A DNA stretch of 64,000 nt from CAYQVO01 sp964421085. GTDB lineage: Bacteria; Bdellovibrionota_C; UBA2361; CAYQVO01. How positions within the stretch are numbered: the stretch's first letter is position 1; each line of letters begins with the position of its first letter. The translations under genes were made by a program, and so were the position numbers. Under the pieces are notes generated by a model. That model was not told the origin of the DNA and did not search any database. It worked only from the letters and a program-made list of their open reading frames with translations. Below, piece by piece: positions 16,721 through 26,477 of this stretch. The DNA lies in NCBI GenBank assembly GCA_964421085.1, contig CAYQVO010000002.1, forward strand, positions 1 to 64,000. The letters run 5' to 3'.

Positions 16721-17961
16721 TGGCCGATCCTCTCAATTACCCCAGACTCCGGGCACCCATCGACATCCGTCTCGAAAGGATCGAGGAACAGGAAGTCCTC
16801 GTAATAAGCTGCCCGCTTGGAATTGCAGAGCGGCCACTGATTCTCATATCAGCCGTCGCGCCTCTTCTCTCATGTTTTGAGGGCAGACTGTCCGTCAGGG
16901 AAATTACGGAAAAGTTCGCGCCTTTTGGTGTCCGTGAAGATCAGATCATAGAACTCATAAACCTTCTTGATTCTCATTTATTCATGACGAGTCCCAGGTT
17001 TTTTGCGGCTCAGAAGCAGGCGCAGGAAGATTTCCATAATTCGCCTGTGCGAAAATCCGCGATTGGAGGCGGAGGGGGTGAAGCACTGGCGGCGGAACTG
17101 GATGCGAAGATTGGAAAGTGTCTGGCGGAATGTGAAAAACACGAATGTCCGCCCGGAGACCTGATTGGACTTGTTTCGCCTCACATAGATTATCACAGAG
17201 GATCAAAGTCGTATTCGGCTGCGTACAGCAGTCTTTCCGGCACAGAAAATTCTCTCTACATAATGCTTGGTACCGGGCATCAGTACAGCAGGCATCTATT
17301 TCATCTGACACTGAAAGACTTCGAAACGCCGCTTGGTATCGTCCGATCCGATCAGGCTTTCGTGAAGGATCTGGCGGCAAGGTACGGCTGGGAGCGCAGT
17401 TTTGCCGACGAGATGCTGCATAAGCGTGAGCATTCTCTCGAAATCCAGCTTCCATTCCTTCAGAAGCGCGAATCCGCCCCCTGCATCGTTCCGATTCTTG
17501 TGGGAAGTTTTCATCAGATGCTTCTTGTCGAGCAGAACCCTTCGCAGTTCGATGTTTACGAGGCGTTCCTCTCGGCGCTCGCAGAATGCACGCGTGAAGC
17601 CGCGCGCAGCGGGCGGCAGGTAAGGGTGATCGCCGCAGTCGACTTCGCGCATGTCGGCTCACATTTCGGAGACCCGGTGAGGATGACTCCAGAGTTCCTG
17701 CAGTCGATTTCCGCGCGCGACCGGCAGCTCATCTGCTGCATCGCCGGACAGGATAAAGAAGCTCTGTTCTCTCACATGGTGGAGGACCAGGATGCGCGCA
17801 GAGTATGCGGTTTTCCGTCGCTTTATACTTTCATAGACCTTTTCGACAGGCTTGGCGTCAAATACCAGTCTGCGCTTTTTTCGTACGAGCAGGCTGTAGA
17901 CTGGGAAAATGACAGGTGTGTCACTTTTGCGGCAATGGGATGTTTCTCCCCGCACGCTTAA
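16717..17961 (+). CDS. Memo-family protein (AmmeMemoRadiSam system protein B)
   Basis: 414 residues. From about residue 150 the Memo/MEMO1 domain is clear: SPHIDYHRG, LGTGH, REHSLEIQLPFLQ, and DFAHVG contribute the metal-site His, Cys and Asp residues seen in the family. The first 100 residues form a separate region with a winged-helix or PqqD-like look (SVREITEKFAPFG...LINLLDSHLF). Memo proteins often occur with an AMMECR1 protein and a radical SAM enzyme; neither is next to this gene. The ATG overlaps the mnmE stop by 4 bases, so it is cotranslated with mnmE, and a strong terminator ends the operon. Confidence 0.85.
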   Translation: MMADPLNYPRLRAPIDIRLERIEEQEVLVISCPLGIAERPLILISAVAPLLSCFEGRLSVREITEKFAPFGVREDQIIELINLLDSHLFMTSPRFFAAQKQAQEDFHNSPVRKSAIGGGGGEALAAELDAKIGKCLAECEKHECPPGDLIGLVSPHIDYHRGSKSYSAAYSSLSGTENSLYIMLGTGHQYSRHLFHLTLKDFETPLGIVRSDQAFVKDLAARYGWERSFADEMLHKREHSLEIQLPFLQKRESAPCIVPILVGSFHQMLLVEQNPSQFDVYEAFLSALAECTREAARSGRQVRVIAAVDFAHVGSHFGDPVRMTPEFLQSISARDRQLICCIAGQDKEALFSHMVEDQDARRVCGFPSLYTFIDLFDRLGVKYQSALFSYEQAVDWENDRCVTFAAMGCFSPHA

Positions 17962-17986
17962 GCTGCCGCACTTGCAGCTTTTTTTT
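17960..17986 (+). terminator. Rho-independent terminator after the rpmH-Memo operon
   Basis: Perfect 7-bp stem AAGCTGC / GCAGCTT (17960-17966 with 17974-17980), a 7-base loop, and a run of eight T through 17986. The stem overlaps the stop codon of the Memo-family gene. Confidence 0.92.
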
Positions 17987-18144
17987 CCTCTTTGTTAAGA
18001 ACCATCAACTGGCGCATAGTTGAACGGCACTCCGGGCGGATTGTTTTTTAGAACTGAGCCGCTTTTACTGAACCACTTTCGCGGCCGGCAGCGATACAAA
18101 AGTAAATTGCTTTACGACAGTAGTGACTAATTTGCAGGTGTAAG

Positions 18145-18480
18145 ATGGAGTCGAAAGGACAGGCTGGCAGCAAGGGGGAAAACTTCTTCGAGAAGTTCGG
18201 GCTGGAGGTAACCTCCGGCGAAGTCGAAATTGGTCAGACGTATCCGATCTACGGGATGATAACAAGAGTTCTTGACGAGACTCCGGGCACGGTTCAGGTC
18301 GAAATAAACTTCTCAATCATCGCCAATATGGCGATTCCCGACCCCGGCAAAATAGAGATTCTCAAAGAACGTGCCTTTGAGCCCGGCATATTCGTGTCGA
18401 CAGTGAGAAGCAAAGAAGACGGCATAAAGGTCGACTGCAGCACGGTAGTTTTCGGAAAACGCCAGCCATTCAACGCATAA
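18145..18480 (+). CDS. Conserved hypothetical small protein
   Basis: 111 residues, soluble, without signal peptide or membrane segment. A sequence rich in alternating Val, Ile and charged residues (GEVEIGQTYPIYGMI...VQVEINFSIIANM) predicts a beta-barrel-like fold. A weak AGGTG lies 5 bases before the ATG. It is preceded by the terminator at 17960-17986 and so begins a new transcription unit, followed 40 bases later by lepB. I recognise no family. Confidence 0.6.
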   Translation: MESKGQAGSKGENFFEKFGLEVTSGEVEIGQTYPIYGMITRVLDETPGTVQVEINFSIIANMAIPDPGKIEILKERAFEPGIFVSTVRSKEDGIKVDCSTVVFGKRQPFNA

Positions 18481-18520
18481 GCATTGCCCGGACAGGCTTG
18501 TTCCGGCTATAGTGCCTTCC

Positions 18521-19189
18521 ATGTCGAAAAGCGCTGATAAATCAAAAGAAACGAGAAGTTTCGGGCAGGAAGTTTTTTCTTTCATCAAGACAATACTGAT
18601 AGTTATCGCCCTTGCCCTTGCAGTGCGTGTGTGCGTGATCGAAGCGTACAAAATTCCTTCCGGTTCCATGATTCCTGCGCTTCAAATTGGCGATTATCTT
18701 CTGGTCAACAAGCTGAGCTACGGATTCCGCATCCCGAAGCATTTCCGGGCGCCTCAGGGATTCGAACTGCCCTGGGAAGACGGGTTCATATTCAGGTGGG
18801 GTTCGCCGAAGCGCGGTGACATCGTGGTTTTTACACGCCCCGATGATCCAGCTTCTTCTGAGGATGAGTCGCATACGAATCTCATAAAACGTGTGATAGG
18901 TCTCCCCGGCGATACCATCGAAGTGAAAGACACTACTGTTTTTCTGAACTCGTTGCCTCTTGATGAGTCGTATGCGCGATGGATAAGCGGCGGTCTGGTC
19001 GATGGAAACTTTGGTCCCGTAAAGGTTCCTGACGATCATATACTGCTTCTTGGAGACAACCGTGATAACTCAAGGGACTCACGTTTCTGGGGCGACCCCT
19101 TCATCGCCATTGAACGGGTGAAGGGAAGGGCGCTGATCATCTACTGGTCGCTGTATGACTGGAGAAGAACAGGTCATCTGGTTCGGTAA
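18521..19189 (+). CDS. lepB: Signal peptidase I
   Basis: 222 residues from the ATG at 18521; a GTG at 18512 is also in frame. One N-terminal membrane helix (FIKTILIVIALALAV) is followed by the S26 catalytic domain. The Ser nucleophile is in PSGSMIPAL near residue 50, the general-base Lys in LIKRVIGLPGD near 127, and the conserved GDNRDNSRDSR box lies near 182. It cleaves signal peptides on the periplasmic face, so it serves the many exported proteins in this window. It converges on the Ser/Thr kinase gene with only 16 bases between stops. Confidence 0.95.
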   Translation: MSKSADKSKETRSFGQEVFSFIKTILIVIALALAVRVCVIEAYKIPSGSMIPALQIGDYLLVNKLSYGFRIPKHFRAPQGFELPWEDGFIFRWGSPKRGDIVVFTRPDDPASSEDESHTNLIKRVIGLPGDTIEVKDTTVFLNSLPLDESYARWISGGLVDGNFGPVKVPDDHILLLGDNRDNSRDSRFWGDPFIAIERVKGRALIIYWSLYDWRRTGHLVR

Positions 19190-19205
19190 ATCTGGACCGT
19201 GTCCG

Positions 19206-21170
19206 CTACTTTCTTCCGATAATATCCTTCGAAGGATCCGTTTCCTGATGGAGTTTGCGGAAACGCAGCATCCTGTCGCGAAGCGCTGCCTTATAGGCCA
19301 TTACCAGGGAAAGGAGAAATGCACCGAAGGTGAAAAACCACGCTATACCCGCCCAGAGCAGCGAATATACCTCGACCTTCATCGTGAAACTGCCGCTGGA
19401 AAGATAAATAAGCGCGGTCCCATCGAACGGCAGTCTGGAAATAAGAGAAGTTCGAAGCGTGTTGCCGATTACAGCTAGAGCGATGGCTGCCCCATATACC
19501 GGGAAAAAATTGACCCTCGACAAAACAGCCCTGTAAACAAGCTTCTGCCTCTTGAGCACAAGTGCTATCGGCAGGTAGTACAGAATCATTCCCAGAACAA
19601 ACTTGAATTCCAGCACGGAATTCGATCCTATAACGCTGGAAAACCGTGTCGAGGGAAATGCTGTCTGCGGTTCGAACGCGGTAGGAAGCGGCATAAGGAA
19701 TGCGCCCTCGATCATGTTGGTAGAGGCGGCGTTAATAATGTCACCAATCTGCACGGGCTTGAGATCCTCGAAATTCACGCCTGTCGAAATCATGAAGTCG
19801 CCAAGATGCACAAGAGAGAGGCAGACAATGAATGCGAAGGTGAGGCAGACGACTTTGAAATACGAGAGGCACTGGGCGTAGAATGAAGCTGTGGCAGCCG
19901 CAAATATCAATGTATGGATCGACAGCAGGAGAGCTGCTCCGAACGCAAAAAGTCCATATGTGCCCAGCACACCTTGAAGCGACATCGCATCTATCGGGTG
20001 AGCGGTGGTAAACTTATTGAACAGGACAGTTGAAGGTCCGGTGAGCAGGAAAAAGACAGCAATGGCAGCTGCCGTTCCTGAAGCCAGACCCCCCGCTGGA
20101 TTCGGCACATCCGGTACAAGTGCTGAAAAAGAGATTTTTCCCCCTCTCTTTCTGTTTTGAGCATCCTTCAACGCAGCCTTCATCCGGTTCGAGGGTGAAG
20201 TGATGGGACTCCTTTCGAGGATGTCCGGCTTCACTCTGCCTCTTTCGGGGCTCTTTCTGCCGGCGGCATCATCTATTTCTTTTTCAGCGTGCTTTCCGGA
20301 CTCCGGTGCGGGGGCAGTCATTCTGGCGGTATGGTGAGTCGCCGACAGGATGATGCTGTGAATTTCCATGGCTGACTGTGGCCGCTTGAGAGGTTCTTTT
20401 TCCAGCATCATCAGAATCAGTGCGGTGAGCCATGTGGGAATCTCAAAAACGTCAGAAACCGGCGCGCGGGGCGCATCGTGGATGTGACGATTCATTACAT
20501 CGGCGGATGTGAGTCCGTCAAAGGGGCGCATGCCTGTTACCATTTCATAGAGCATCACACCCAGAGAGTATATATCCGCTGTAGCGTCCACTTCCTCACA
20601 TCGCCAAAGTTCGGGGCACATGTATCCGGCGCTGCCAACCACTTCGTCTGACCGGACAAGATCCTGATCCACGGGCTTTGCAACGCCCAGGTCGGCAATC
20701 TTCGCAGAGTTTTCTGTTGTAAGAAGAATGTTGGCCGGCTTCAGGTCGCGGTGTATGATTCCGACGTTGTGTACCGCGTCGAGGCCTGCGCATATCTGCT
20801 GAAGCAGTTCGATAATCTGATCAAGCGAAGGTCTTGTCTGATGCAGTCTTTCCTTGAGGCTTATGCCGTCGACGTATTCCATCGAGAAAAATAACTGTCC
20901 CCGCTGCTGACCGACATCGAAGATGCGGACCACGTTCGGGTGGGATATCTTGCGGGTAAGCTGCACTTCCCGGAGAAATCGCTTCACATGCCGTTCTTCC
21001 CGGCTGAGTGAAGAGTGAAGTATCTTGACTGCGACTCTCCTGTCTTTGTCCCTGACATCGAGTGCGAGATAAACCGAACCCATGCCTCCTGTTCCGAGAA
21101 GGCTCTCGATGTAGTAACGGGCGCCAAAAGTCGTGCCTACAAGCGGATCGAGAGGAGTCGGGTTGTTCAT
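19206..21170 (-). CDS. Eukaryote-like Ser/Thr protein kinase with polytopic membrane domain
   Basis: 654 residues. The kinase domain (about 15-280) has a glycine loop LGTGGMGSVY, the ATP Lys in VAVKIL, the HRDLKPANIL catalytic loop and a DLG instead of DFG metal motif (ADLGVAK). A charged linker (about 285-355) leads to a C-terminal half with some five to seven hydrophobic segments from about residue 365, ending in a basic tail. The family (PknB/Pkn) phosphorylates Ser/Thr in signalling, common in myxobacteria-like genomes. The membrane half has no PASTA or other known sensor repeats and may itself sense a membrane signal. The substrate is unknown. gpsA is the next gene upstream. Confidence 0.9.
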   Translation of the reverse strand: MNNPTPLDPLVGTTFGARYYIESLLGTGGMGSVYLALDVRDKDRRVAVKILHSSLSREERHVKRFLREVQLTRKISHPNVVRIFDVGQQRGQLFFSMEYVDGISLKERLHQTRPSLDQIIELLQQICAGLDAVHNVGIIHRDLKPANILLTTENSAKIADLGVAKPVDQDLVRSDEVVGSAGYMCPELWRCEEVDATADIYSLGVMLYEMVTGMRPFDGLTSADVMNRHIHDAPRAPVSDVFEIPTWLTALILMMLEKEPLKRPQSAMEIHSIILSATHHTARMTAPAPESGKHAEKEIDDAAGRKSPERGRVKPDILERSPITSPSNRMKAALKDAQNRKRGGKISFSALVPDVPNPAGGLASGTAAAIAVFFLLTGPSTVLFNKFTTAHPIDAMSLQGVLGTYGLFAFGAALLLSIHTLIFAAATASFYAQCLSYFKVVCLTFAFIVCLSLVHLGDFMISTGVNFEDLKPVQIGDIINAASTNMIEGAFLMPLPTAFEPQTAFPSTRFSSVIGSNSVLEFKFVLGMILYYLPIALVLKRQKLVYRAVLSRVNFFPVYGAAIALAVIGNTLRTSLISRLPFDGTALIYLSSGSFTMKVEVYSLLWAGIAWFFTFGAFLLSLVMAYKAALRDRMLRFRKLHQETDPSKDIIGRK

Positions 21171-21270
21171 AAACTTAAAGAGTTTTGTTCATTCATATGA
21201 TGCACACACGAGCGCGCTTTATGGCATGATTTTCTCAAACGGCATTATGACCGGGAGGGGCGATTCTATC

Positions 21271-22266
21271 TTAAAATTCGCTTTTCAAGGGCCGCAGCAG
21301 CAGTTCCGATGCAACTTCGAGGGGCGGTTTGTTATTCTCCAGCAGAAGCGCAATCTGTTCTGTTATCGGCATTTCGACCCCGTACTGCCGGGCGAGCCTG
21401 AGGACGAGAGGAGTTGAATGTATTCCCTCCACAACCGAACCGATGAGTTTCAGAGATTCGGCCACCGATTTGCCTTGACCGAGAAGAAGCCCGGCGTTTC
21501 GGTTGCGGCTCAGGGATGATGTGGCGGTCATCGCAAGATCGCCAAGTCCTGAAAGGCCCGCAAGAGTGCGCGAATCAGCTCCCATTGCTGTCGCAAGCCG
21601 CATCATCTCCGCGAGGCCGCGTGTTATGAGCCCTGCCCTTGCCGACTCTCCGAGTGCCAGACCATCTGAGATCCCGGCGGCAAGCGCAATTACGTTCTTT
21701 ACTGCTCCGCCAATCTCCACACCGAGCGGATCGGAAGACGTATAGACTTTGAGGTTAGGCGAACTGAAAAGCTGAGCCATCTGTTTTGCGACCAGGGGGT
21801 CGCTCGAAGCGGCGACAACTCCAGCCGGTCGGCCCCGGACGATTTCCGCGGCAAAGCTCGGTCCTGAAATTACCGCCAGCGGATTAGGGAGAAATCTCCG
21901 GACATACTGAAGCGGGGTGCAGAGGGTCTCTTTTTCAAATCCTTTTATTGCGCTCGCGACAATCGTCCCGCTTCCAACGCCCGTAAACTGCGGTACGATC
22001 TTCGAGAGAGATGCCGAGGGAAAGACAAGGAGGAGGACTTCGCACTGCAGGAGATCGTCCAGTGAATGTGAAGCTGTGAAGTTTCCGTTGAGCTGCACCT
22101 CCGAAAGGAACGAAGGGTTCCGGTGATCCCTGTTGATGCCGTCGATATCGGCCGGAACGTTGGACCAGCCGATAACCTTCAATCCCTTCGATGCAAGGTG
22201 ATTACCAAGCGCAGTGCCCCAGTTCCCGAGCCCCACCAGTCCGATCCTGCCCGCTTCTGCGATCAT
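21271..22266 (-). CDS. gpsA: NAD(P)-dependent glycerol-3-phosphate dehydrogenase
   Basis: 331 residues. The Rossmann motif GLGNWGTALG is at the N-terminus. A SAIKGFE segment, GPSFAAE, and the KNVIALAAGISDGL catalytic Lys region are typical of GpsA, as is GLAGLSGLGDL-like AGLSGLGD. It reduces dihydroxyacetone phosphate to sn-glycerol 3-phosphate, the backbone of membrane phospholipids. The start ATG overlaps the gyrA stop by 4 bases, so it is cotranslated downstream of gyrA; the Ser/Thr kinase gene follows about 100 bases later. Confidence 0.95.
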   Translation of the reverse strand: MIAEAGRIGLVGLGNWGTALGNHLASKGLKVIGWSNVPADIDGINRDHRNPSFLSEVQLNGNFTASHSLDDLLQCEVLLLVFPSASLSKIVPQFTGVGSGTIVASAIKGFEKETLCTPLQYVRRFLPNPLAVISGPSFAAEIVRGRPAGVVAASSDPLVAKQMAQLFSSPNLKVYTSSDPLGVEIGGAVKNVIALAAGISDGLALGESARAGLITRGLAEMMRLATAMGADSRTLAGLSGLGDLAMTATSSLSRNRNAGLLLGQGKSVAESLKLIGSVVEGIHSTPLVLRLARQYGVEMPITEQIALLLENNKPPLEVASELLLRPLKSEF

Positions 22267-24755
22267 TCCTGGTCTTCTCCCATAAGCGGCGCGACCGCCA
22301 CCACTTTCTCAGATTCTTCGAGATTGATGAGCCGCACGCCTTTTGTGTTTCTTCCAATCACGGAGATCTCATCCGCATTAATCCGGATCGTCTGGCCGGA
22401 CGATGTTATAATCATGAATTCCGACTTTGGCCGGACTGTCACGGCATTCACCACAGGACCATTCCTTTCCACGGTCTGGATATCGATTACGCCTCTTCCC
22501 CCGCGTCCCTGAAGCCTGTATTCGCCGAGGTTCGTCCGCTTTCCGTACCCGTTCTCGCAGACTGTGAGAAGGGTCATGTCAGGAGAAGCACTGTGCTCAT
22601 CTTCCGCGTCTTCAGGGGTGTGGATGCGGACAACAGTCATGCTCACTACTGAATCATTTTTCTTGTTGAACCGGATACCCTTGACACCTTTTGCGCCTTT
22701 GCCGACAGAGCGGACATCGGATTCCCTGAAGCGAATCGCCATACCCGTTCTGGTTGCCAGAATTAATTCATCATCACCGCCGGTAATTCCCGCTCCGATG
22801 AGCATGTCTTCAGGATGGAGAGAAGTGGCGATAATGCCGCCCCTTCTCGGTTTTGAATATTCCATGAGATCTGTCTTCTTGACGAGACCGTTCCTTGTGG
22901 CTATGACGATCGATTTGCCTTCGACGAACTCCCGCACTGGCAGTATCGCGGCAATACCCTCGTCGGGTTTCGTCTTCAGAAGATTCACGAGGGCTCGTCC
23001 GCGGGCGGCCCGTCCCCCTTCGGGAAGACCGTAGACTTTCTGCCAGTAGACCCGTCCGAGCGTCGTGAAGATCAGAAGATATGACAGGGTCGACGCCGAG
23101 AAGACGTGTTCGATAAAGTCATCCTGCCTGACTGCGGCGCCGGTCACACCCTTGCCGCCCCGTTTCTGAGCGCGGAACTCGGACGCTTTTGTGCGCTTTA
23201 TGTAGCCTTCGTGAGAGACTGAGACAATCATCTCTTCATCTTCAATCAGATCCTCGACTGCGATGTCAGTGGTCTTCTCGGCTATAAGTGTGCGCCGTTT
23301 ATCGGAGAAGTGTTCCCGTATTTCACCCAGCTCATTGACTATTAATTCGTCGACTTTCCTCATGTCGGCGAGGATTTCGAGAAAACGCTTTATTTCATCG
23401 GTGAGCTCCTGATGTTCTTTCTCGACGGCGAGCTGTTCCATTCCGGTGAGTCTCTGGAGTCTCAGTTCGAGTATCGCCTGCGACTGTCTCTCGCTGAGTT
23501 CAAATCTTGCACAGAGGGCGTCCTTTGCCTCGGAAGGTGTCTGCGATTTCCGGATAAGCTCAATCACCTCGTCGAGATTGAGAAGGGCTATCCTGTAGCC
23601 TTCGAGTATGTGGAGTCTCTCTCTCGCCTTTTTAAGTTCAAACTGGGTCCTTCGTGTGATGACGTCCCGCCGGAAATCCACGAAGTTCCGGAGCATGTCG
23701 ACAAGCGAACAGATAACGGGCTTGCCGTCAATTATCGCAAGATTGATGATGCCAAAACTGGTTTGAAGAGGCGTGCCCTTATAAAGCTGGTTGAGGACGA
23801 TTTCGGGAGTGGCATCCCGCTTGATCTCCAGCACTATGCGCATTCCGCTCCGGTCTGATTCATCGCGGATCCTGCTTATTCCCTCGATATCCCTCTCATT
23901 CACCATTTCGGCAATTCGCTCGAGAAGGCGCGCCTTATTAACCTGGTACGGGATTTCCGTCACTATGATCGCTTCGACTTCGCGGTTGCCGGATTTGACA
24001 GTTTCAATGGAGGTCTTCGCCCGCAGCTGAATGATACCTTTGCCCTCCCTGTAAGCGGATACGATCGCGTCGCGCCCGTGTATTATGCCGCCGGTCGGGA
24101 AGTCGGGACCTGGAATGAACTTCATCAGCTCGTTCACGGTAATCTGCGGATTGTTGATCAGAGCCTTTACGCCGTCCACGACTTCACCCAGATTGTGAGG
24201 GGGAATGTGAGTCGCCATTCCCACGGCAATCCCGTCCGCTCCATTTACAAGAAGGTTGGGAACCAGAGAGGGAAGAACGAGAGGCTCTGATGTCGTATCG
24301 TCGAAATTCGGAATGAAGTCGACCGTGTCCTTATCGATATCCGCAAGAAGCTTTTCGGCGATGTTCGTCATACGCGATTCTGTATACCGGTATGCCGCAG
24401 GAGGATCGCCGTCTATCGAGCCGAAGTTGCCCTGCCCGTCTACCAGCGGATATCGAAGGGTCCAGTCCTGTGCGAGGCGCACAAGGGCGTCGTACACGGC
24501 AGAGTCGCCATGAGGGTGATATTTCTTGAGCACTTCACCGACGACGCCGGCGCATTTCGAGTGTTTTTTTCCCGCAAGAAGACCCTCACGGAACATCGCG
24601 TAGAGGATGCGGCGCTGGACAGGTTTGAGACCGTCGCGTATGTCCGGGAGCGCCCGTCCTACGATCACGCTCATTGCATAGTCCATGTAGGACTGCTTCA
24701 TTTCATCTTCGATGTTTACTGCCGGCTGGCCTTCAATTGATTGTATTTCAGTCAC
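22263..24755 (-). CDS. gyrA: DNA gyrase subunit A
   Basis: 830 residues from the GTG at 24755, chosen because AAGGAG sits 6 bases upstream; an in-frame ATG at 24782 would add nine residues. The breakage-reunion domain contains the active Tyr in RYTESRM. The C-terminal domain has six beta-pinwheel blades, and the GyrA-box QKRGGKG identifies gyrase rather than ParC. Together with GyrB it introduces negative supercoils. The order pepA-gyrA-gpsA-kinase on the minus strand looks like one transcription unit. No gyrB is in the window. Confidence 0.96.
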   Translation of the reverse strand: MTEIQSIEGQPAVNIEDEMKQSYMDYAMSVIVGRALPDIRDGLKPVQRRILYAMFREGLLAGKKHSKCAGVVGEVLKKYHPHGDSAVYDALVRLAQDWTLRYPLVDGQGNFGSIDGDPPAAYRYTESRMTNIAEKLLADIDKDTVDFIPNFDDTTSEPLVLPSLVPNLLVNGADGIAVGMATHIPPHNLGEVVDGVKALINNPQITVNELMKFIPGPDFPTGGIIHGRDAIVSAYREGKGIIQLRAKTSIETVKSGNREVEAIIVTEIPYQVNKARLLERIAEMVNERDIEGISRIRDESDRSGMRIVLEIKRDATPEIVLNQLYKGTPLQTSFGIINLAIIDGKPVICSLVDMLRNFVDFRRDVITRRTQFELKKARERLHILEGYRIALLNLDEVIELIRKSQTPSEAKDALCARFELSERQSQAILELRLQRLTGMEQLAVEKEHQELTDEIKRFLEILADMRKVDELIVNELGEIREHFSDKRRTLIAEKTTDIAVEDLIEDEEMIVSVSHEGYIKRTKASEFRAQKRGGKGVTGAAVRQDDFIEHVFSASTLSYLLIFTTLGRVYWQKVYGLPEGGRAARGRALVNLLKTKPDEGIAAILPVREFVEGKSIVIATRNGLVKKTDLMEYSKPRRGGIIATSLHPEDMLIGAGITGGDDELILATRTGMAIRFRESDVRSVGKGAKGVKGIRFNKKNDSVVSMTVVRIHTPEDAEDEHSASPDMTLLTVCENGYGKRTNLGEYRLQGRGGRGVIDIQTVERNGPVVNAVTVRPKSEFMIITSSGQTIRINADEISVIGRNTKGVRLINLEESEKVVAVAPLMGEDQE

Positions 24756-24797
24756 TGCCTTCTCCTTGTTCGCGCCGCACATGGAGGCGACGCCCTT

Positions 24798-26314
24798 TTA
24801 TGCCGAGAGTATATATCGAACAAGCGTCCGGACTCCGTATCCCGAAGCGCCCGGTACGCCGTCCTTCCCCACGGCTGTTCGCAGCGCAGGCCCCGCTATA
24901 TCCAGATGGGCCCATCGTGCACTTTTGATAAACTCCGGGAGGAACAAAGCACCGGTGATGCTTCCTCCGCCAAGCGATTTGTCGCCGATATTCTTCAGGT
25001 CGGCGATCCTGCTTTTCATCTGCTCCCTGTACTCTTCGATTAACGGCATCCGCCACAGGTATTCTCTGGAGGCTTCCGCCGCATCGAGCAGCGCACCGGC
25101 GAGATCATCGTGCGGGGTGAAAAGACCCGCGCAGTCAGCTCCAAGTGCGACAACCGCCGCGCCTGTAAGTGTCGCAAGATCGACAATTTCCGTGCAGCCA
25201 TCCTTTTCCGCGAATGCCATTGCGTCCGCAAGAAGCAGTCGTCCTTCAGCGTCCGTGTTGATGACTTCAATGGTTTTTCCGTTCATTGCGNNNNNNNNNN
25301 TCTGCCATCAACCATATTTTCGGATGCGGGAATGTAGGCGCGCACCTCTACCGAAGGCTTGAGCGCCGCGATTACCTTCATTGCGCCGAGCACGGCAGCT
25401 GCACCCGCCATATCGAGCTTCATTTCTTCCATACCCGCGGAAGGCTTGATGCAGACTCCTCCCGTATCGAAAGTTACGCCCTTTCCAACAAGAGCGATTA
25501 TCTTCTTCGAAGAGGTCTTTCCGTCTTTGGGCCGGTACGTCAGGCGGATGAGCACGGGATCCTGCCCGCTTCCCTGTGAAACGGAAAGGATAGCGTTCGC
25601 CTGCATTTTCTCGAGCTCCGGGCGGTTAAAAACGTGAACGGCAAGACCGCCCGATCGAGCGACTGTCTTTGCTGTCCTTGCCAGAAAGGACGGAGTGCAG
25701 TCCGACGACGGAGTGTTGCAGAGGTCGCGCGCAAGTGTCACTCCCTGGTCAATTAATGCGGCACGGCGGGCGATCTGCCGGGACGCACGCACCATATCAG
25801 GGCTTATCACGCCATGGAGACGCACTTCGCGGATTCCTTTGAATCTCGGCTGTTCGTCGGGCGCAGACTTGTACTGCTCGAATCTGTAAGAAGCAAGATA
25901 CAGCCCCTCGAGCAGCGCTTCAATTTCTGCCGGGTCTTCAATACGCGCACAGTCAACGACTGCTGATGAGAAATTCCGTTCTTTTGCCGTTTTGAAAATT
26001 CTCTGTCCCATTTTCTGAAAGGCGAAGCCGCGCCGGAGAAACGAGGCTGCCGGATCAGGCAGGCCGAGGAAAAGGATTCCCCTGGACCAGGAGTTGTTCA
26101 GAGTGTCCAGAAAAAGAGAAGAACCGGGCTTTGCGTTGAAGCTCCGTCCTTTCAGTTCGGTGTGAAGAATTTTGCCGTGCTTCTTCACGACTGATGCAGC
26201 AAGAGATCCCGGGCGGGGCCTGGTGCCGGGAGAAAAGTCCTTTTGTGAAACAGGGAGCACGACGAGGTCGCACTGGAGCTTTTCGGGTTTCTGAGACGGG
26301 GAGCTAATCTTCAT
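24798..26314 (-). CDS. pepA: Leucyl aminopeptidase (M17 family), interrupted by an assembly gap
   Basis: The two halves lie either side of ten N at 25291-25300 and are read in different frames only because the gap length is arbitrary. Metal-site motifs are VGKGVTFDTGG, KLDMAG, and the M17 signature NTDAEGRL. The family sequence between ENMVDGR and MNGKTIEV normally holds about ten residues (containing RPGD), so roughly 30 bases are missing. The enzyme removes N-terminal amino acids from peptides in the cytosol; some members also bind DNA. AGGA lies 5 bases before the ATG at 26314. The gene heads the gyrA-gpsA operon. Confidence 0.92.
25291..25300. other. Assembly gap (10 N) inside pepA
   Basis: Ten unknown bases between the ENMVDGR and MNGKTIEV coding parts of pepA. 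Comparison with the M17 family says more than ten bases are missing. Confidence 0.99.
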
Positions 26315-26330
26315 ACCTATCCTATAAGAT

Positions 26331-26355
26331 ATTGAAAAATCCAGAATTTTTCAAT
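26331..26355. promoter_or_regulatory. Perfect 10-bp inverted repeat between pepA and the 26478 gene
   Basis: ATTGAAAAAT, 5-base spacer, ATTTTTCAAT. On the minus strand TTGAAA of this element lies 17 bases from TATCTT (26326-26331), a possible sigma-70 promoter whose start point would fall only a few bases before the pepA ATG. The element could be an operator or a hairpin. It sits in the divergent interval of two operons. Confidence 0.4.
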
Positions 26356-26477
26356 AATTGCCGCCTGTTTTTAAGTTATCCCGTTCAGGCTTTTATTCAG
26401 TCTTTTTGTCTTTCTGCCGATCATCATAGTGAGGGATGATAGAGCGATCCTACCTGTAATATTTCGGGCAGCTGCAA

